From Streptomyces sp. CB02009 (GTDB lineage: Bacteria; Actinomycetota; Actinomycetes; Streptomycetales; Streptomycetaceae), in contig NZ_LIVV01000002.1 in assembly GCF_001905825.1 (NCBI RefSeq), positions 934,441 to 998,440 on the forward strand: a stretch of DNA of 64,000 nucleotides, given 5' to 3'. The notes beneath the pieces are model-generated. The model did not search any database. It saw only the letters and a program-made list of their open reading frames with translations, and was not told where the DNA came from. The translations under genes were made by a program, and so were the position numbers. Below, one piece after another: positions 14,786-24,169 of this stretch; position 1 is the first letter of the stretch; each line of letters begins with the position of its first letter.

Positions 14786-17044
14786 GTGACCCAGGCAGGT
14801 CTGGAGTTCGGCGTGCTGCTGCGGCGGTTGCGCGTGGAGGCCTCGCTGACGCTGGAAGGACTGGCGGAGGCTTCGGGAGTGAGCGTCCGGGGGATCGGCG
14901 ACCTGGAACGGGGACGGGTCGCCACCCCCCAGCGCAGGACGGTGGCCGCACTCGCCGACGGGCTGGGGCTGGGCAGGACGGAGCGGGAGCACCTGCTCGC
15001 CACCGCCCGCGCCGGCCGCAACCCCCGTCCGCACCCGAAGGGGCTGCGGGCCTTCCCCCGCGGCATCGACGACTTCGTGGGCCGGGAGGCGGAACTCGCG
15101 CGGCTGGCCGCGCTGGCCGCACGGGAAGGTGCGGGGATACCCGTGGTGGTCGCCGTGTCCGGGCCACCCGGCACGGGCAAGACCACTCTGGCGCTGCGAG
15201 CGGCCCACGAGCTGGCCGAACGTTTCCCGGACGGGCAGTTGATGCTCGACCTGCGCGGCATGGACGACGACCCACCGGACGCCGCCGAACTCCTCCTCCG
15301 CGTACTGAAGGCGCTCGGGGTCGCCGACCGGGAGCTGGCCATGACCGGCCCGCAGGGGCACCCCGGGCTGTGCCGGCAGGTCCTGGCCGAGCGGCGCTGC
15401 CTGCTGGTGCTGGACAACGCCCGCGACGAGGCCCAGGTGCGTCCGCTGCTCCCGGGCGCGGGCGACTCGATGGTGCTGGTCACCAGCCGCCGGATGCTCA
15501 CGGGACTGGAGAGCGTCCACCGGCTGTCCCTCGGCACGCTGTCCTCGGCCGAGGCCGCCGTCCTCCTCACCGCCCTGGTGGGACGGGAACGCGCGGACGC
15601 GGATCCGGGAGCGCTGGCGGAGGTGGCCGGCCACTGCGGACACCTGCCCCTGGCCCTGCGCGTGGCGGGCAACTGGCTCGCCACCCGCACCGGCTGGGCC
15701 GTCCGTCGTCTCGCCGACCGTCTCGCGCTGGAGGAGCGCCGCCTGGACGCCCTGACCGCCGGTGACCTCCACCTCCCGGCCGCCTTCCACCTCTCGTACC
15801 GTCAGCTCACGCCCGCCGCCGCCCGCATGTTCCGGCTGCTGTCCCTGGTCGAGGGGCCCGACGCGGGGGCCGCCGGCGCCGCCCAGCTCACCGGGCAGTC
15901 GCTGTTCGACGCGGAGGACACCCTGGAGGAGCTCGTCGAGACCGGTCTTCTGGACACGGACCGGGACCGCTACCGCTTCCACGACCTGCTGCGCCTGTAC
16001 GCGCGGGGCCGGCTGCGGAGCGACGAGCCGGCGGGGGACGCCGAGGCGGCCCGGTCGGCGCTGCACCGCTGGCTGCTGGAGAACACCGTCATGGCGGGCC
16101 GCTGGTACGAACCCGACCACGGTGCCCCGCCCGTCACGTGGCGGGGCAGCGTCGACCTGTCCAGCGCCGAGCACGCCCGCCAGTGGCTTCAGACCGAGGG
16201 CCCGAACTGGCTGGCCGCCCTCCGCGCGGCCGCTGCCGCGGGCGACCACGCCGGCGTCGTGGAGGTGACCGAGGCCCTGCACTGGTTCTCCGACCAGTGG
16301 ATCTTCTGGGGGCACTGGCCCGAGGTCTTCGCGACCGCCGCCCGCTCGGCCCAGGCCCTGGGCGACCCCCTCCTGGAGGCCACCCACCTCAACTACCACG
16401 CCTGGGCCCTGCTCGTCTGCGAAGGCCGCCACCACGACAGCCTCGCCCGTTCCGCCCAGGCCCTCGCAGCGGCACTGCTGGCGGGCGATCCCTCCCAGCA
16501 GGGGTGGGCCCACAAGTACACCGCCTGGGCCTTCAGACTGCTCGGCGACTACGCCGCGGCGGTGCGCCACAACCGGGAGGCGGCCACCCTCTTCGAAGCC
16601 GCCGGCGACCTTCACGGGGCGCTCCAGTGCAGGGTCGAACACGATCAGATCCTCGTGGACGCGGGGAGGTACGAGGAGTCCATCGCGGAGATCCTGGACA
16701 CCCTGTCCTTCCTCGACGAGGTCGGGGACCGCGTCGAGCCCCACATCGCCGACTTCACCCGCACCAATCTGCAGGTGGTCATCGGCGGCGCCCACGCCCA
16801 CCTGGAGAACTGGTCCGAGGCCGCTACCCATCTGCGCATCGCCGTGGACCTGTGCCGCGCCAGCGGCAACACGGCCCTGGAGAGCCGCGCCCTGGTGCAC
16901 CTCGGCAACAGTCTGCTGGCCGCGGGGCACCTCGCCGAGGCCCGGGACGCGTTCTCCGCCTGCCTCGCCCTCGGCACCACGGCCGACCCGACCCGCCTCA
17001 CCGAGGCCGGGGAACGCCTCACCGCACTGGAGGCCACCCCGTGA
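14786..17044 (+). CDS. XRE/NB-ARC/TPR transcriptional regulator
   Basis: A 752-residue STAND-type regulator. Residues 6-75 form an XRE helix-turn-helix (LLRRLRVEASLTLEGLAEAS...GDLERGR). Residues 95-400 are an NB-ARC ATPase with Walker A GPPGTGKTT (126-134), Walker B RCLLVLDNARDE, and the sensor VLVTSRR. TPR helices run from about 480 to the end. Such proteins switch on nearby or pathway genes when ATP and a ligand reorganise the oligomer. The start is GTG with AGGA spaced well. A dyad at 14740-14752 may be its own binding site. It lies upstream of the isochorismatase-to-transporter cluster on the same strand and may control it, but a repeat-rich 311-base gap separates them. Confidence 0.9.
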   Translation: MTQAGLEFGVLLRRLRVEASLTLEGLAEASGVSVRGIGDLERGRVATPQRRTVAALADGLGLGRTEREHLLATARAGRNPRPHPKGLRAFPRGIDDFVGREAELARLAALAAREGAGIPVVVAVSGPPGTGKTTLALRAAHELAERFPDGQLMLDLRGMDDDPPDAAELLLRVLKALGVADRELAMTGPQGHPGLCRQVLAERRCLLVLDNARDEAQVRPLLPGAGDSMVLVTSRRMLTGLESVHRLSLGTLSSAEAAVLLTALVGRERADADPGALAEVAGHCGHLPLALRVAGNWLATRTGWAVRRLADRLALEERRLDALTAGDLHLPAAFHLSYRQLTPAAARMFRLLSLVEGPDAGAAGAAQLTGQSLFDAEDTLEELVETGLLDTDRDRYRFHDLLRLYARGRLRSDEPAGDAEAARSALHRWLLENTVMAGRWYEPDHGAPPVTWRGSVDLSSAEHARQWLQTEGPNWLAALRAAAAAGDHAGVVEVTEALHWFSDQWIFWGHWPEVFATAARSAQALGDPLLEATHLNYHAWALLVCEGRHHDSLARSAQALAAALLAGDPSQQGWAHKYTAWAFRLLGDYAAAVRHNREAATLFEAAGDLHGALQCRVEHDQILVDAGRYEESIAEILDTLSFLDEVGDRVEPHIADFTRTNLQVVIGGAHAHLENWSEAATHLRIAVDLCRASGNTALESRALVHLGNSLLAAGHLAEARDAFSACLALGTTADPTRLTEAGERLTALEATP

Positions 17045-17088
17045 TCCTTCCCGGCCGACCGCCGAACCGACGGTCCGCCCACGGGCCC

Positions 17089-17216
17089 GTGCGAGGTGCC
17101 CCGCGGCCGCGTGCGAGGTGCCCCGCGGCCGCGTGCGAGGTGACCGGCAGCGCTCGTCCCTCCTCCCGGACCGGGGACCGGCGTCCTCCCGGGCCGGTGA
17201 CCGGTGACCGGTGACC
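17089..17216. repeat. 22-bp tandem repeat and GGTGACC triplet repeat
   Basis: Two exact copies of a 22-base unit (17089-17110, 17111-17132) plus a 15-base partial third copy, then three head-to-tail copies of the palindrome-like GGTGACC (17196-17216). They lie between the regulator stop and the isochorismatase-like gene, where a promoter is expected, so they may be protein-binding sites or replication-slippage products. Confidence 0.75.
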
Positions 17217-17355
17217 TCCCGGACCGGTCGTGCGCTGTCGGTACAACTCCCGGTCGCAGAAGGTCAAACCGGTCGACCGGGTCGCTCGTAGCGTGAAGAG
17301 GTGCCGGGCCGCGGAAGCGGCGGGCACGCCACCGATCGCTCCGAGAGGACCCCTC

Positions 17356-18018
17356 ATGTTCGACATCGACCAGGTGAGCGCCGCCCCGGGCAAGGACCTG
17401 CTCACGCCCGACAACGCGGTCATGCTCTTCGTGGACCACCAGCCGCAGATGTTCTTCGGCACCGGCAGCGGCGACCGCACCGCCATCATCAACAGCACCG
17501 TGGGTCTGGCCAAGGCGGCGCGGGCCTTCGACGTACCGGCCGTCCTGACCACGGTCGCCGCCGAGTCGTTCTCCGGGCCGCTCCTGCCGCAGCTCGCCGA
17601 GGTGTTCCCCAAGAACGAGATCATCGACCGCACCAGCATGAACGCCTGGGAGGACGAGGCACTCGTCGCGGCCGTCAGGGCGACCGGCCGCAAGAAGATC
17701 ATCCTCTCGGGTCTGTGGACCGAGGTCTGCCTCGTCCTGCCCGCCCTCTCCGCGCTGGAGCAGGGGTACGAGGTGTACGTCGTCTCCGACGCCTCCGGGG
17801 GCGTCACCCCGGCCGCCCACGAGCACGCCCTGCAGCGGATGACCGCCGCAGGCGCGGTGCCGGTCACCTGGGTCCAGGTCCTGCTGGAGCTGCAGCGCGA
17901 CTGGGCCCGCCAGGAGACCTACGGCGCTGTCATGGAGATCGTCAAGGCCCACGCGGGCGCGTACGGCCTCGGCGTCGTGTACGCGCAGAGCGTCATCGGC
18001 GAGCACGCGGCCGGCTGA
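17356..18018 (+). CDS. Isochorismatase-like cysteine hydrolase (YcaC type)
   Basis: Cytoplasmic hydrolase of 220 residues. The catalytic Asp is D27 in MLFVDHQP and the nucleophile is C125 in SGLWTEVCLVLPAL, with the usual cis-peptide neighbourhood. Sequence style (FVDHQPQM, NSTVGLAKAARAFDVP, VVSDASGGV) fits the YcaC-like branch of unknown substrate rather than true isochorismatases. AGAGGA lies seven bases before the ATG. It is the first gene of a rightward group including DoxX, a Dps-like protein and an esterase. Together these suggest a stress or xenobiotic-ester response; the substrate is unknown. Confidence 0.9.
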   Translation: MFDIDQVSAAPGKDLLTPDNAVMLFVDHQPQMFFGTGSGDRTAIINSTVGLAKAARAFDVPAVLTTVAAESFSGPLLPQLAEVFPKNEIIDRTSMNAWEDEALVAAVRATGRKKIILSGLWTEVCLVLPALSALEQGYEVYVVSDASGGVTPAAHEHALQRMTAAGAVPVTWVQVLLELQRDWARQETYGAVMEIVKAHAGAYGLGVVYAQSVIGEHAAG

Positions 18019-18022
18019 CCCC

Positions 18023-18529
18023 GTGGACACCGGCCTGTTCATCCTGCGGCTGCTGGTCGGACTGCTCGTCGCCGGCCACGGTGTGCAGAAGGTGAGCCGG
18101 CACCTGGGCGGCAAGGGCCTGGAGGGCGGCACCGAGGAGTTCCGCGCGGACGGCTTCCGCGGCGGGGCCCTCACCGCCCTGGCGGCGGGCGGCGGCCAGA
18201 TCGGCTCGGGGCTGCTCCTCGCCGCCGGCTTCCTCACCCCGCTCGCCGCCACCGGGGTCGTCGGCGTCATGACCGTCGCGCTCACCGTGAAGCGGCACAA
18301 CGGGCTCTGGGTGCAGAACGACGGGTACGAGTACCCGCTCGTCCTCATCGGCACCGCCGCCGCCCTGAGCGCCACCGGCCCCGGTGCCTGGTCCCTCGAC
18401 GCGGTCCTCGGTCTCACCCCGTACCCGTCGTGGTGGGCGGCCGTCGTGCTGGCGGCGGGAACCGGCAGCGGCCTGCTCACCCGGATCGTCCTGCACCGGC
18501 CCACCGCCCGGGCGGCCGCCGGGCGGTGA
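18023..18529 (+). CDS. DoxX-family membrane protein
   Basis: Small integral membrane protein (168 residues, four predicted helices: about 3-20, 48-75, 80-95 and 110-160 as a pair). The N-terminal signature LFILRLLVGLLVAGHGVQK and the glycine-rich second helix match DoxX/SURF4-like proteins, which are linked to thiol and redox homeostasis in actinobacteria. The GTG start is only four bases after the isochorismatase-like stop, so the two are translationally linked. Confidence 0.88.
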   Translation: MDTGLFILRLLVGLLVAGHGVQKVSRHLGGKGLEGGTEEFRADGFRGGALTALAAGGGQIGSGLLLAAGFLTPLAATGVVGVMTVALTVKRHNGLWVQNDGYEYPLVLIGTAAALSATGPGAWSLDAVLGLTPYPSWWAAVVLAAGTGSGLLTRIVLHRPTARAAAGR

Positions 18530-18722
18530 GGCCGTGGCACCAGGGACCGGTCCGTCGCCGGGGGGCTCCGGCACGCTGTCGACCCCGCCGCCCGAGGCCC
18601 CCGGCCGAAGCCCCCGCGCGAACCGGCCCCGCCGCTCGCGTACCCCGCTCCTCCCTGCCACGGCCTTCCCTTCTCACCCCCACCCCCTCCCTCTCCCCCT
18701 CCCTCCCGAAGAGGAGCAATCG

Positions 18723-19301
18723 ATGGACACCCCCATGCCCGCGTACGGCGGCGGTCAGCCGCTGCTGCACCAGAAGGGCGCGGAGACCCAGGAGTTCGGC
18801 ACGCTGAAGCTGCTGCCGATCGCCCTCGCCCATGACACCCGGCTGTACGCCTGCCAGCGACTGAACCGTGTCCTCGCCGACACGCAGGTCCTGTACTCCC
18901 TCTACAAGAAGCACCACTGGCTCATGCGCGGGGCCACCTTCTACGCGCTCCACCTGATGCTCGACAAGCACGCGGAGGCCCAACTGGCCATCGTCGACGC
19001 GCTGGCGGAGCGCGTGCAGAGCCTCGGCGGCGTCGCCGTCGGCGATCCGCGCCACGTCGCGGAGCTGACGGCGGTTCCCCGTCCCCCGGACGGCGTCGAG
19101 CCCGTCCCGGTCATGCTGTCCCGGCTGCTCGACGCGCACGAGCGGATCCTCGTCGATGTCAGGGACGCCGTCGTCCGGCTCTCCGAGGCGGGCGACGAGG
19201 GCAGCGCGGACCTGCTCGTGTCCGACGTCATCCGCACCGGAGAGGCGCAGGTGTGGTTCCTGGCCGAGCACCTGGTGGACACCCCCCTGGTGCGTGGCTG
19301 A
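18723..19301 (+). CDS. Dps-like ferritin-fold protein
   Basis: A 192-residue four-helix protein of the Dps/ferritin-like superfamily, which oxidises and stores iron and may shield DNA. Family ligands are visible in KKHHWLMRGATF (H64/H65) and LHLMLDKHAE (H77, D81, E85). The N-terminal tail is short and not Lys-rich, so DNA binding is uncertain. GAGGAG precedes the ATG. The preceding 193-base gap ends in a long pyrimidine-rich tract (about 18655-18707). Its place among DoxX and a hydrolase supports a role in oxidative stress. Confidence 0.88.
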   Translation: MDTPMPAYGGGQPLLHQKGAETQEFGTLKLLPIALAHDTRLYACQRLNRVLADTQVLYSLYKKHHWLMRGATFYALHLMLDKHAEAQLAIVDALAERVQSLGGVAVGDPRHVAELTAVPRPPDGVEPVPVMLSRLLDAHERILVDVRDAVVRLSEAGDEGSADLLVSDVIRTGEAQVWFLAEHLVDTPLVRG

Positions 19302-19405
19302 CGGACTCGGACGCCCGTCCTGCCCACCCGCATCCCGTTCCCTCGGACCCCGTTCACCCACCCCTGTTCACCCACCCCCGTCCATCTCTCGGAGGAGAAT
19401 CCCCG

Positions 19406-20359
19406 ATGAAGAACCGCCCGATCCTCGAACCCGCCGCGCAGGCGTTCGCCGACGCCACCGCCCAGCCGCCGTACCTGTACCAGATCCCCGTGGCCGAAGG
19501 CCGCAAGGCGGTCGACGACGTACAGAGCGGCGGGGGAACCGATCTCCCCGACGTCGACGAGGAGTGGGTCACCGTCCCCACCGGCTCGGCCGGCGACGTC
19601 CGTACGCGGATCGTCCGTCCGCGCGGCGCGACCGGACCGCTGCCCGTCGTCCTGTACGTCCACGGCGCCGGATGGGTGTTCGGAAACGCCCACACCCACG
19701 ACCGGCTCGTCCGCGAACTCGCCGTCGGCACCGGCGCGGCCGTCGTGTTCCCCGAGTACGACCTCTCGCCCGAGGCCCGGTACCCCGTGGCCGTCGAGCA
19801 GAACTACGGCGTGGCCCGGTGGATCGCCCGCGAGGGCGGGGAGAGGCAGCTCGACGGCACCCGGATCGCCGTCGCGGGAGACTCGGTCGGCGGCAACATG
19901 ACCGCCGCGCTCACCCTCATGGCCAAGGAACGCGGTGATGTGACGTTCGTGCAGCAGGTCCTCTTCTACCCGGTCACGGACGCGAGCTTCGACACCGACT
20001 CCTACCACGCCTTCGGCGAGGGCTACTTCCTGCGCCGCGACGCCATGAGGTGGTTCTGGGACCAGTACACGACCGACGAGGCCGAGCGCGACCTGGCCAC
20101 CGCGTCCCCGCTGCGTGCCTCCACCGAGCAGCTCTCCGGCCTGCCGCCGGCCCTCGTCATCACCGCCGAGGCGGACGTCCTGCGCGACGAGGGCGAGGCG
20201 TACGCGGCGAAGCTCCGCGCCGCCGGGGTGCCCGTCACCGCGCTGCGCATCCTGGGAACCATCCACGACTTCGTCATGCTGAACGCGCTGCGCGGTACGC
20301 AGGCCGCGGAGCTCGCCATCGGTCTCGCCACCAGCACCCTGCGCAAGGCCCTCGCATGA
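19406..20359 (+). CDS. Alpha/beta hydrolase, hormone-sensitive-lipase family (paralogue A)
   Basis: Cytoplasmic esterase-like enzyme of 317 residues. The oxyanion motif is HGAG (86-89), the nucleophile S160 lies in GDSVGG, the acid Asp is in AEADVLRDEGEAY and the His in LGTIHDF. It is closely similar along its length to the product of 23083-24105 (shared SPEARYP, QQVL, RWFWDQY, ASPLRAS, LPPALV), so the two are duplicates. Its stop overlaps the amidohydrolase start (ATGA), implying coupled translation and a joint pathway of ester then amide or cyclic-amide cleavage. Confidence 0.92.
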   Translation: MKNRPILEPAAQAFADATAQPPYLYQIPVAEGRKAVDDVQSGGGTDLPDVDEEWVTVPTGSAGDVRTRIVRPRGATGPLPVVLYVHGAGWVFGNAHTHDRLVRELAVGTGAAVVFPEYDLSPEARYPVAVEQNYGVARWIAREGGERQLDGTRIAVAGDSVGGNMTAALTLMAKERGDVTFVQQVLFYPVTDASFDTDSYHAFGEGYFLRRDAMRWFWDQYTTDEAERDLATASPLRASTEQLSGLPPALVITAEADVLRDEGEAYAAKLRAAGVPVTALRILGTIHDFVMLNALRGTQAAELAIGLATSTLRKALA

Positions 20360-22251
20360 CGCTGCCGTCGACCAGCATGCCGGTGGCGGGCCTCGTGCCC
20401 GCCCCCCACCGGGAGGCGGACCACGCCGACCTCCTCGTCCGCAACGCCAAGGTGTACACCGGCGACCCCCGCCGCCCCGAGGCCCGTGCCGTCGCCGTCC
20501 GCGACGGCCGGATCGCGGCCCTCGGCGACGACCACGACCTCTCCCGCCTCGTCGGGCCGGGCACGAGGGTCGTGGACGCCCTGGGCCGCCGGGTGGTCCC
20601 CGGGCTCAACGACTCGCACCTGCACGTGATCCGGGGCGGACTGAACTACGTCCTGGAACTGCGCTGGGACGGGGTGCGCAGCCTTCGGCACGCTCTGGCG
20701 ATGCTCCGCGAACAGGCCGGCCGCACCCCCAAGGGGCAGTGGATCCGCGTCGTCGGCGGCTGGACCGCCGAGCAGTTCGCCGAGCGCCGGATGCCGACCG
20801 TGGCGGAGCTGAACGCCGCCGCTCCCGACACCCCGGTGTTCGTCCTCCACCTGTACCAGTCGGCGCTGATGAACCGGGCCGCGGTGCGCGCCGCCGGATT
20901 CACCAAGGACACCGCCGACCCCCGCGGCGGCCAGATCGTCCGGGGCCGTAACGGCGAGCCCACCGGCGTCCTCCTCGCGGCGCCGAGCGCCCTGATCCTG
21001 TACTCGACCCTCGCCAAGGCGCCGACCCTCGACGCGGCCGACAAGCGGACGTCGACCCGGCACTTCCTGCGCGAGCTGAACCGCTTCGGCCTGACGTCCG
21101 CGGTCGATGCCGCCGGCGGGTTCCAGAACTTCCCCGGCGACTACGCCACGGTCGCCGACCTCGCCCGGTCGGGAGAGCTGTCCCTCCGGATCGCCTACCA
21201 CCTCTTCCCGCAGACGGCCGGACAGGAACTCGCCGACCTGCGGCGCTGGACCGAGACGGTCGAGCCCGGGGGCGGGGACGAGTGGCTACGGCTCAACGGC
21301 GCGGGGGAGAACCTGACATGGGCCGCCGCCGACTTCGAGAACTTCTCCGAGCCCCGTCCCGAACTCGCCGCCGGATACGAGGCCGAGTTCGAGCAGGCGG
21401 TCCGGCTGCTGCTGGAGAACGGCTGGGGGTTCCGGCTGCACGCCACGTACGACGAGACGATCCGCCGCGACCTGGCGGTGTTCGAGAAGCTCGCGGCCGA
21501 GGGGCTGTTCCCCGGCGGCAACCGCTGGCTCTTCGACCACGCGGAGACCGTCTCCGACGCCAGCCTCGACCGCATCGCGGCGCTCGGCGGCGCCCTCTCC
21601 GTGCAGAACCGGATGTCCTTCCAGGGCGCCGCGTTCCTCGACCGCTACGGCGCCGAGGCCGCCGCGCGCACCCCACCGGTCCGCGGCATGCTCGACCGGG
21701 GGCTGACCGTCGCCGCGGGCACCGACGCGACCCGCGTCTCCTCGTACAACCCCTGGCTCTCCCTCCACTGGCTGGTCACCGGGCGAACGATCGGCGGCAC
21801 GCCGCTGTACCCGGCCGGCAACCTGATCGACCGGGAGGTCGCCCTCGGCCTCTACACCCGCGGGGGTGCAGCGCTCACCGGAGAGCAGGACGTCAAGGGC
21901 ACCCTGCGCGAGGGCCGCTACGCCGATCTCGCGGTGCTGTCGGCCGACTTCCTCACCGTGCCCGAGGACGACATCCCCGACATCGAGTCCGTCCTCACCG
22001 TCGTCGGCGGCCGGATCGTCTACGCGGCCTCGGAGTATGAAGGGCTCGACGAGGAGCTTCCGCCGGTCGGCCCCGAGTGGAGCCCGGTGGCGCGCTTCGG
22101 CGGCTACCAGCGGGACCGGACCGGCGCCCGTCAGGCAGCGCTCGTCGCGGAGGCCGCCGCCGAATCCGAGCAGCACCGGCGGTGGCGCGTCGCGCGCGGC
22201 GCCGCCCCGGAGAATCCGCCGTCGTTCGTCGACCCCTGCTTCGCGCACTGA
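20356..22251 (+). CDS. YtcJ-like metal-dependent amidohydrolase
   Basis: A 631-residue amidohydrolase-superfamily enzyme. The N-terminal beta part starts DLLVRNAKVYTGDP and the first metal-ligand pair is HLH in PGLNDSHLH. Later features include GFRLHATYDETI (His of the fourth strand), WLFDHAETVSD, and the catalytic Asp in VAAGTDATRVSSYNPW; the C-terminal strand GRYADLAVLSADFLTV closes the composite domain. YtcJ-type enzymes cleave formamides and N-acyl groups; the real substrate is unknown. The last 60 residues (from PPVGPEWSPV) are an unusual extension. It overlaps the esterase gene by four bases and precedes a small-acid transporter. Confidence 0.9.
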   Translation: MTLPSTSMPVAGLVPAPHREADHADLLVRNAKVYTGDPRRPEARAVAVRDGRIAALGDDHDLSRLVGPGTRVVDALGRRVVPGLNDSHLHVIRGGLNYVLELRWDGVRSLRHALAMLREQAGRTPKGQWIRVVGGWTAEQFAERRMPTVAELNAAAPDTPVFVLHLYQSALMNRAAVRAAGFTKDTADPRGGQIVRGRNGEPTGVLLAAPSALILYSTLAKAPTLDAADKRTSTRHFLRELNRFGLTSAVDAAGGFQNFPGDYATVADLARSGELSLRIAYHLFPQTAGQELADLRRWTETVEPGGGDEWLRLNGAGENLTWAAADFENFSEPRPELAAGYEAEFEQAVRLLLENGWGFRLHATYDETIRRDLAVFEKLAAEGLFPGGNRWLFDHAETVSDASLDRIAALGGALSVQNRMSFQGAAFLDRYGAEAAARTPPVRGMLDRGLTVAAGTDATRVSSYNPWLSLHWLVTGRTIGGTPLYPAGNLIDREVALGLYTRGGAALTGEQDVKGTLREGRYADLAVLSADFLTVPEDDIPDIESVLTVVGGRIVYAASEYEGLDEELPPVGPEWSPVARFGGYQRDRTGARQAALVAEAAAESEQHRRWRVARGAAPENPPSFVDPCFAH

Positions 22252-22265
22252 AAGAGAGAGCCCCC

Positions 22266-23027
22266 ATGCCCGCAGCCTCCTCCTCCGACGCTGCCGCCGC
22301 CGACAGTGGCGACGACGGCGACGACGCCCGGCCCGTCCGGACGGACGCTCCGCCGGGTCGTCGCTTCGAGCCCGACCTCCGGACGATGACCCGCATCAAC
22401 CTGCGCCCCATCGCCTCACCCATGCCGCTCGGCTTCTTCACGATCGCCATCGCGTCCGTCATGACGGGCTGCCTCCAGCTCGGGCTGCTCGGCGAAGCGG
22501 CCCGCACCGCCGTCGCCCTCACCGTGCTGCCCGCCTTCGTCCTGCAACTCCTGGTGGCCCACCTGGCCTTCGGTGCCCGAGACGTGATCGCGGCGACGCT
22601 GATGGCGGTCTTCGCCGGCAGCTGGCCGGCCTACGCGCTCGTGGTGCTCAGCGGCGCGGCCGACGGACCCCGGGTCCTGGGCGTGTTCAACCTCGCGCTG
22701 CTCGTCTTCGGCGCCCTGATGACCGCCGTCACGCGACCGAAGCGCGCGCTCTGGCTCGTCCTGGTGGTGTCCCTGCCCCGTTGGGCGGCCACCGGCCTCG
22801 CGGGTGTCACCGGAGCCGACTGGCTCACGCGCACCGCCGGGGCCCTCGGTCTCGCCGTGGCGCTCGTCGCGATGTACACGGCGTTCGCCCTGATGCTGGA
22901 GGACATGCGCAGCGGGGAGGTCCTGCCGATCGGGCGCAGCGGTCCCGCCCACCTCGCCGTCGAGGGCGATCTGTCCGTCCAGCTCCGCAACCTCGAACGC
23001 CAGGCCGGCGTACGCCGCACGCTCTGA
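22266..23027 (+). CDS. GPR1/FUN34/YaaH-family (SatP-like) membrane transporter
   Basis: A 253-residue membrane protein with six predicted helices after a charged 45-residue N-terminal tail. NLRPIASPMPLGFF stands at the place of the family's N-P-x-P-L-G-L signature. Known members move acetate, succinate or ammonium-linked substrates, so it may take up or export the acid released by the preceding hydrolases. It lies 14 bases after the amidohydrolase, ends the rightward operon, and is convergent with paralogue B. Some substitutions in the signature make the substrate uncertain. Confidence 0.82.
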   Translation: MPAASSSDAAAADSGDDGDDARPVRTDAPPGRRFEPDLRTMTRINLRPIASPMPLGFFTIAIASVMTGCLQLGLLGEAARTAVALTVLPAFVLQLLVAHLAFGARDVIAATLMAVFAGSWPAYALVVLSGAADGPRVLGVFNLALLVFGALMTAVTRPKRALWLVLVVSLPRWAATGLAGVTGADWLTRTAGALGLAVALVAMYTAFALMLEDMRSGEVLPIGRSGPAHLAVEGDLSVQLRNLERQAGVRRTL

Positions 23028-23082
23028 CGGCACCCGGTCCACCCCGTCGATTAGCCGCCCAGGCTCCCCGCTCAGCGAGGTC

Positions 23083-24105
23083 TCAGAGGTCGTGCCGGTG
23101 CAGGGCGACGTGCACGGTGTCGAGGGCCTGGACGAGGGCGGCGCGCGCGGCGTCCGTGTCGCGCAGCCGATCGAGCACCAGGAAGCCGTGGACCGTCCCG
23201 GCATAGCGCACGGACACCACCGGCACCCCGGCCGCCCGCAGCCTCCTCGCGTACGCCTCACCCTCGTCGCGCAGCACGTCGGCCTCGCTGGTCACCACCA
23301 GAGCGGGCGGGAGTCCGGCCAGTTGCTCCAGCGAGGCCCGGAGCGGGGACGCGGTGGCCCGGCCCCGCAGTCGTACGTCGGGCAGGTACTGGTCCCAGAA
23401 CCAGCGCATGGTCTCCGCGCGGAGGAAGGAGCCCTCGGCGAACTCCTCGTACGAGGCGGTGTCGAAGCCCGCGTCGGTGACCGGGCAGAGCAGCACCTGC
23501 TGGAGGATCCGCACCCCACCGCGCTCCTTGGCGAGCAGGGTCAGCGCCGCCACCAGGTTGCCTCCCGCCGAATCACCCACGGCGGCCATCCTGCCGCCGT
23601 CCAAACCGATCTCGCCGCCCTCCTCACAGATCCACCGCGCGGCCGCGTAGCACTGCTCGAGGGCGATCGGGTAGCGGGCCTCCGGGGACCGTTCGTAGTC
23701 GACGACGACCACGGCCGCGTCCGTGCCGAGGGCGAAGGCGCGCACCAGGCGCCGGTGGGTGGCGGCGTCGCCCAGGACCCAGCCCAGGCCGTGCAGGAAG
23801 AGCACGACGGGGAGCGCGCCGACACTCCCGGCGGGCCTGACGACCTGGACCCGTACGTGACCGGTCGGTCCTCCCGGCAGCGCGTACCACTCCGTGTGGG
23901 TGGCCTCCTCGTCGAGAGCGTCGAGAGGGTCGGGAGAGTCGGGAGGGTCCTGGTCCTGGAGACGGGCGAGGTCCCGTCGGGCCCGTTCCGGATCCGGGTC
24001 GTGGGCCGCCGGGGGGCATGCGTGGCGGGCCACGAACGCCCTTGTCACGTCGTCCAGTTCCGGCCGCCGAGCGGACGGAACGGACGGAGGGTCGAAGGCG
24101 GCCAC
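23083..24105 (-). CDS. Alpha/beta hydrolase, hormone-sensitive-lipase family (paralogue B)
   Basis: Esterase-like enzyme of 340 residues, duplicate of the 19406-20359 product. The oxyanion site reads HGLG in place of HGGG, the nucleophile is in GDSAGG, the acid in SEADVLRDEGEAY, and the His in AGTVHGF. The N-terminal 60 residues differ from paralogue A (Asp/Pro-rich). The GTG start has AGGAG about eight bases upstream. It lies 64 bases downstream of the AraC gene on the same strand, so it is probably co-transcribed with that regulator, which may also control the rightward cluster. Confidence 0.92.
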   Translation of the reverse strand: MAAFDPPSVPSARRPELDDVTRAFVARHACPPAAHDPDPERARRDLARLQDQDPPDSPDPLDALDEEATHTEWYALPGGPTGHVRVQVVRPAGSVGALPVVLFLHGLGWVLGDAATHRRLVRAFALGTDAAVVVVDYERSPEARYPIALEQCYAAARWICEEGGEIGLDGGRMAAVGDSAGGNLVAALTLLAKERGGVRILQQVLLCPVTDAGFDTASYEEFAEGSFLRAETMRWFWDQYLPDVRLRGRATASPLRASLEQLAGLPPALVVTSEADVLRDEGEAYARRLRAAGVPVVSVRYAGTVHGFLVLDRLRDTDAARAALVQALDTVHVALHRHDL

Positions 24106-24169
24106 ACGCGGTCTCCTGACGGGATGTCCTGAAGCGAAAAGGGTGTGCGGGTGTGAGGGGCGGCGGGTG

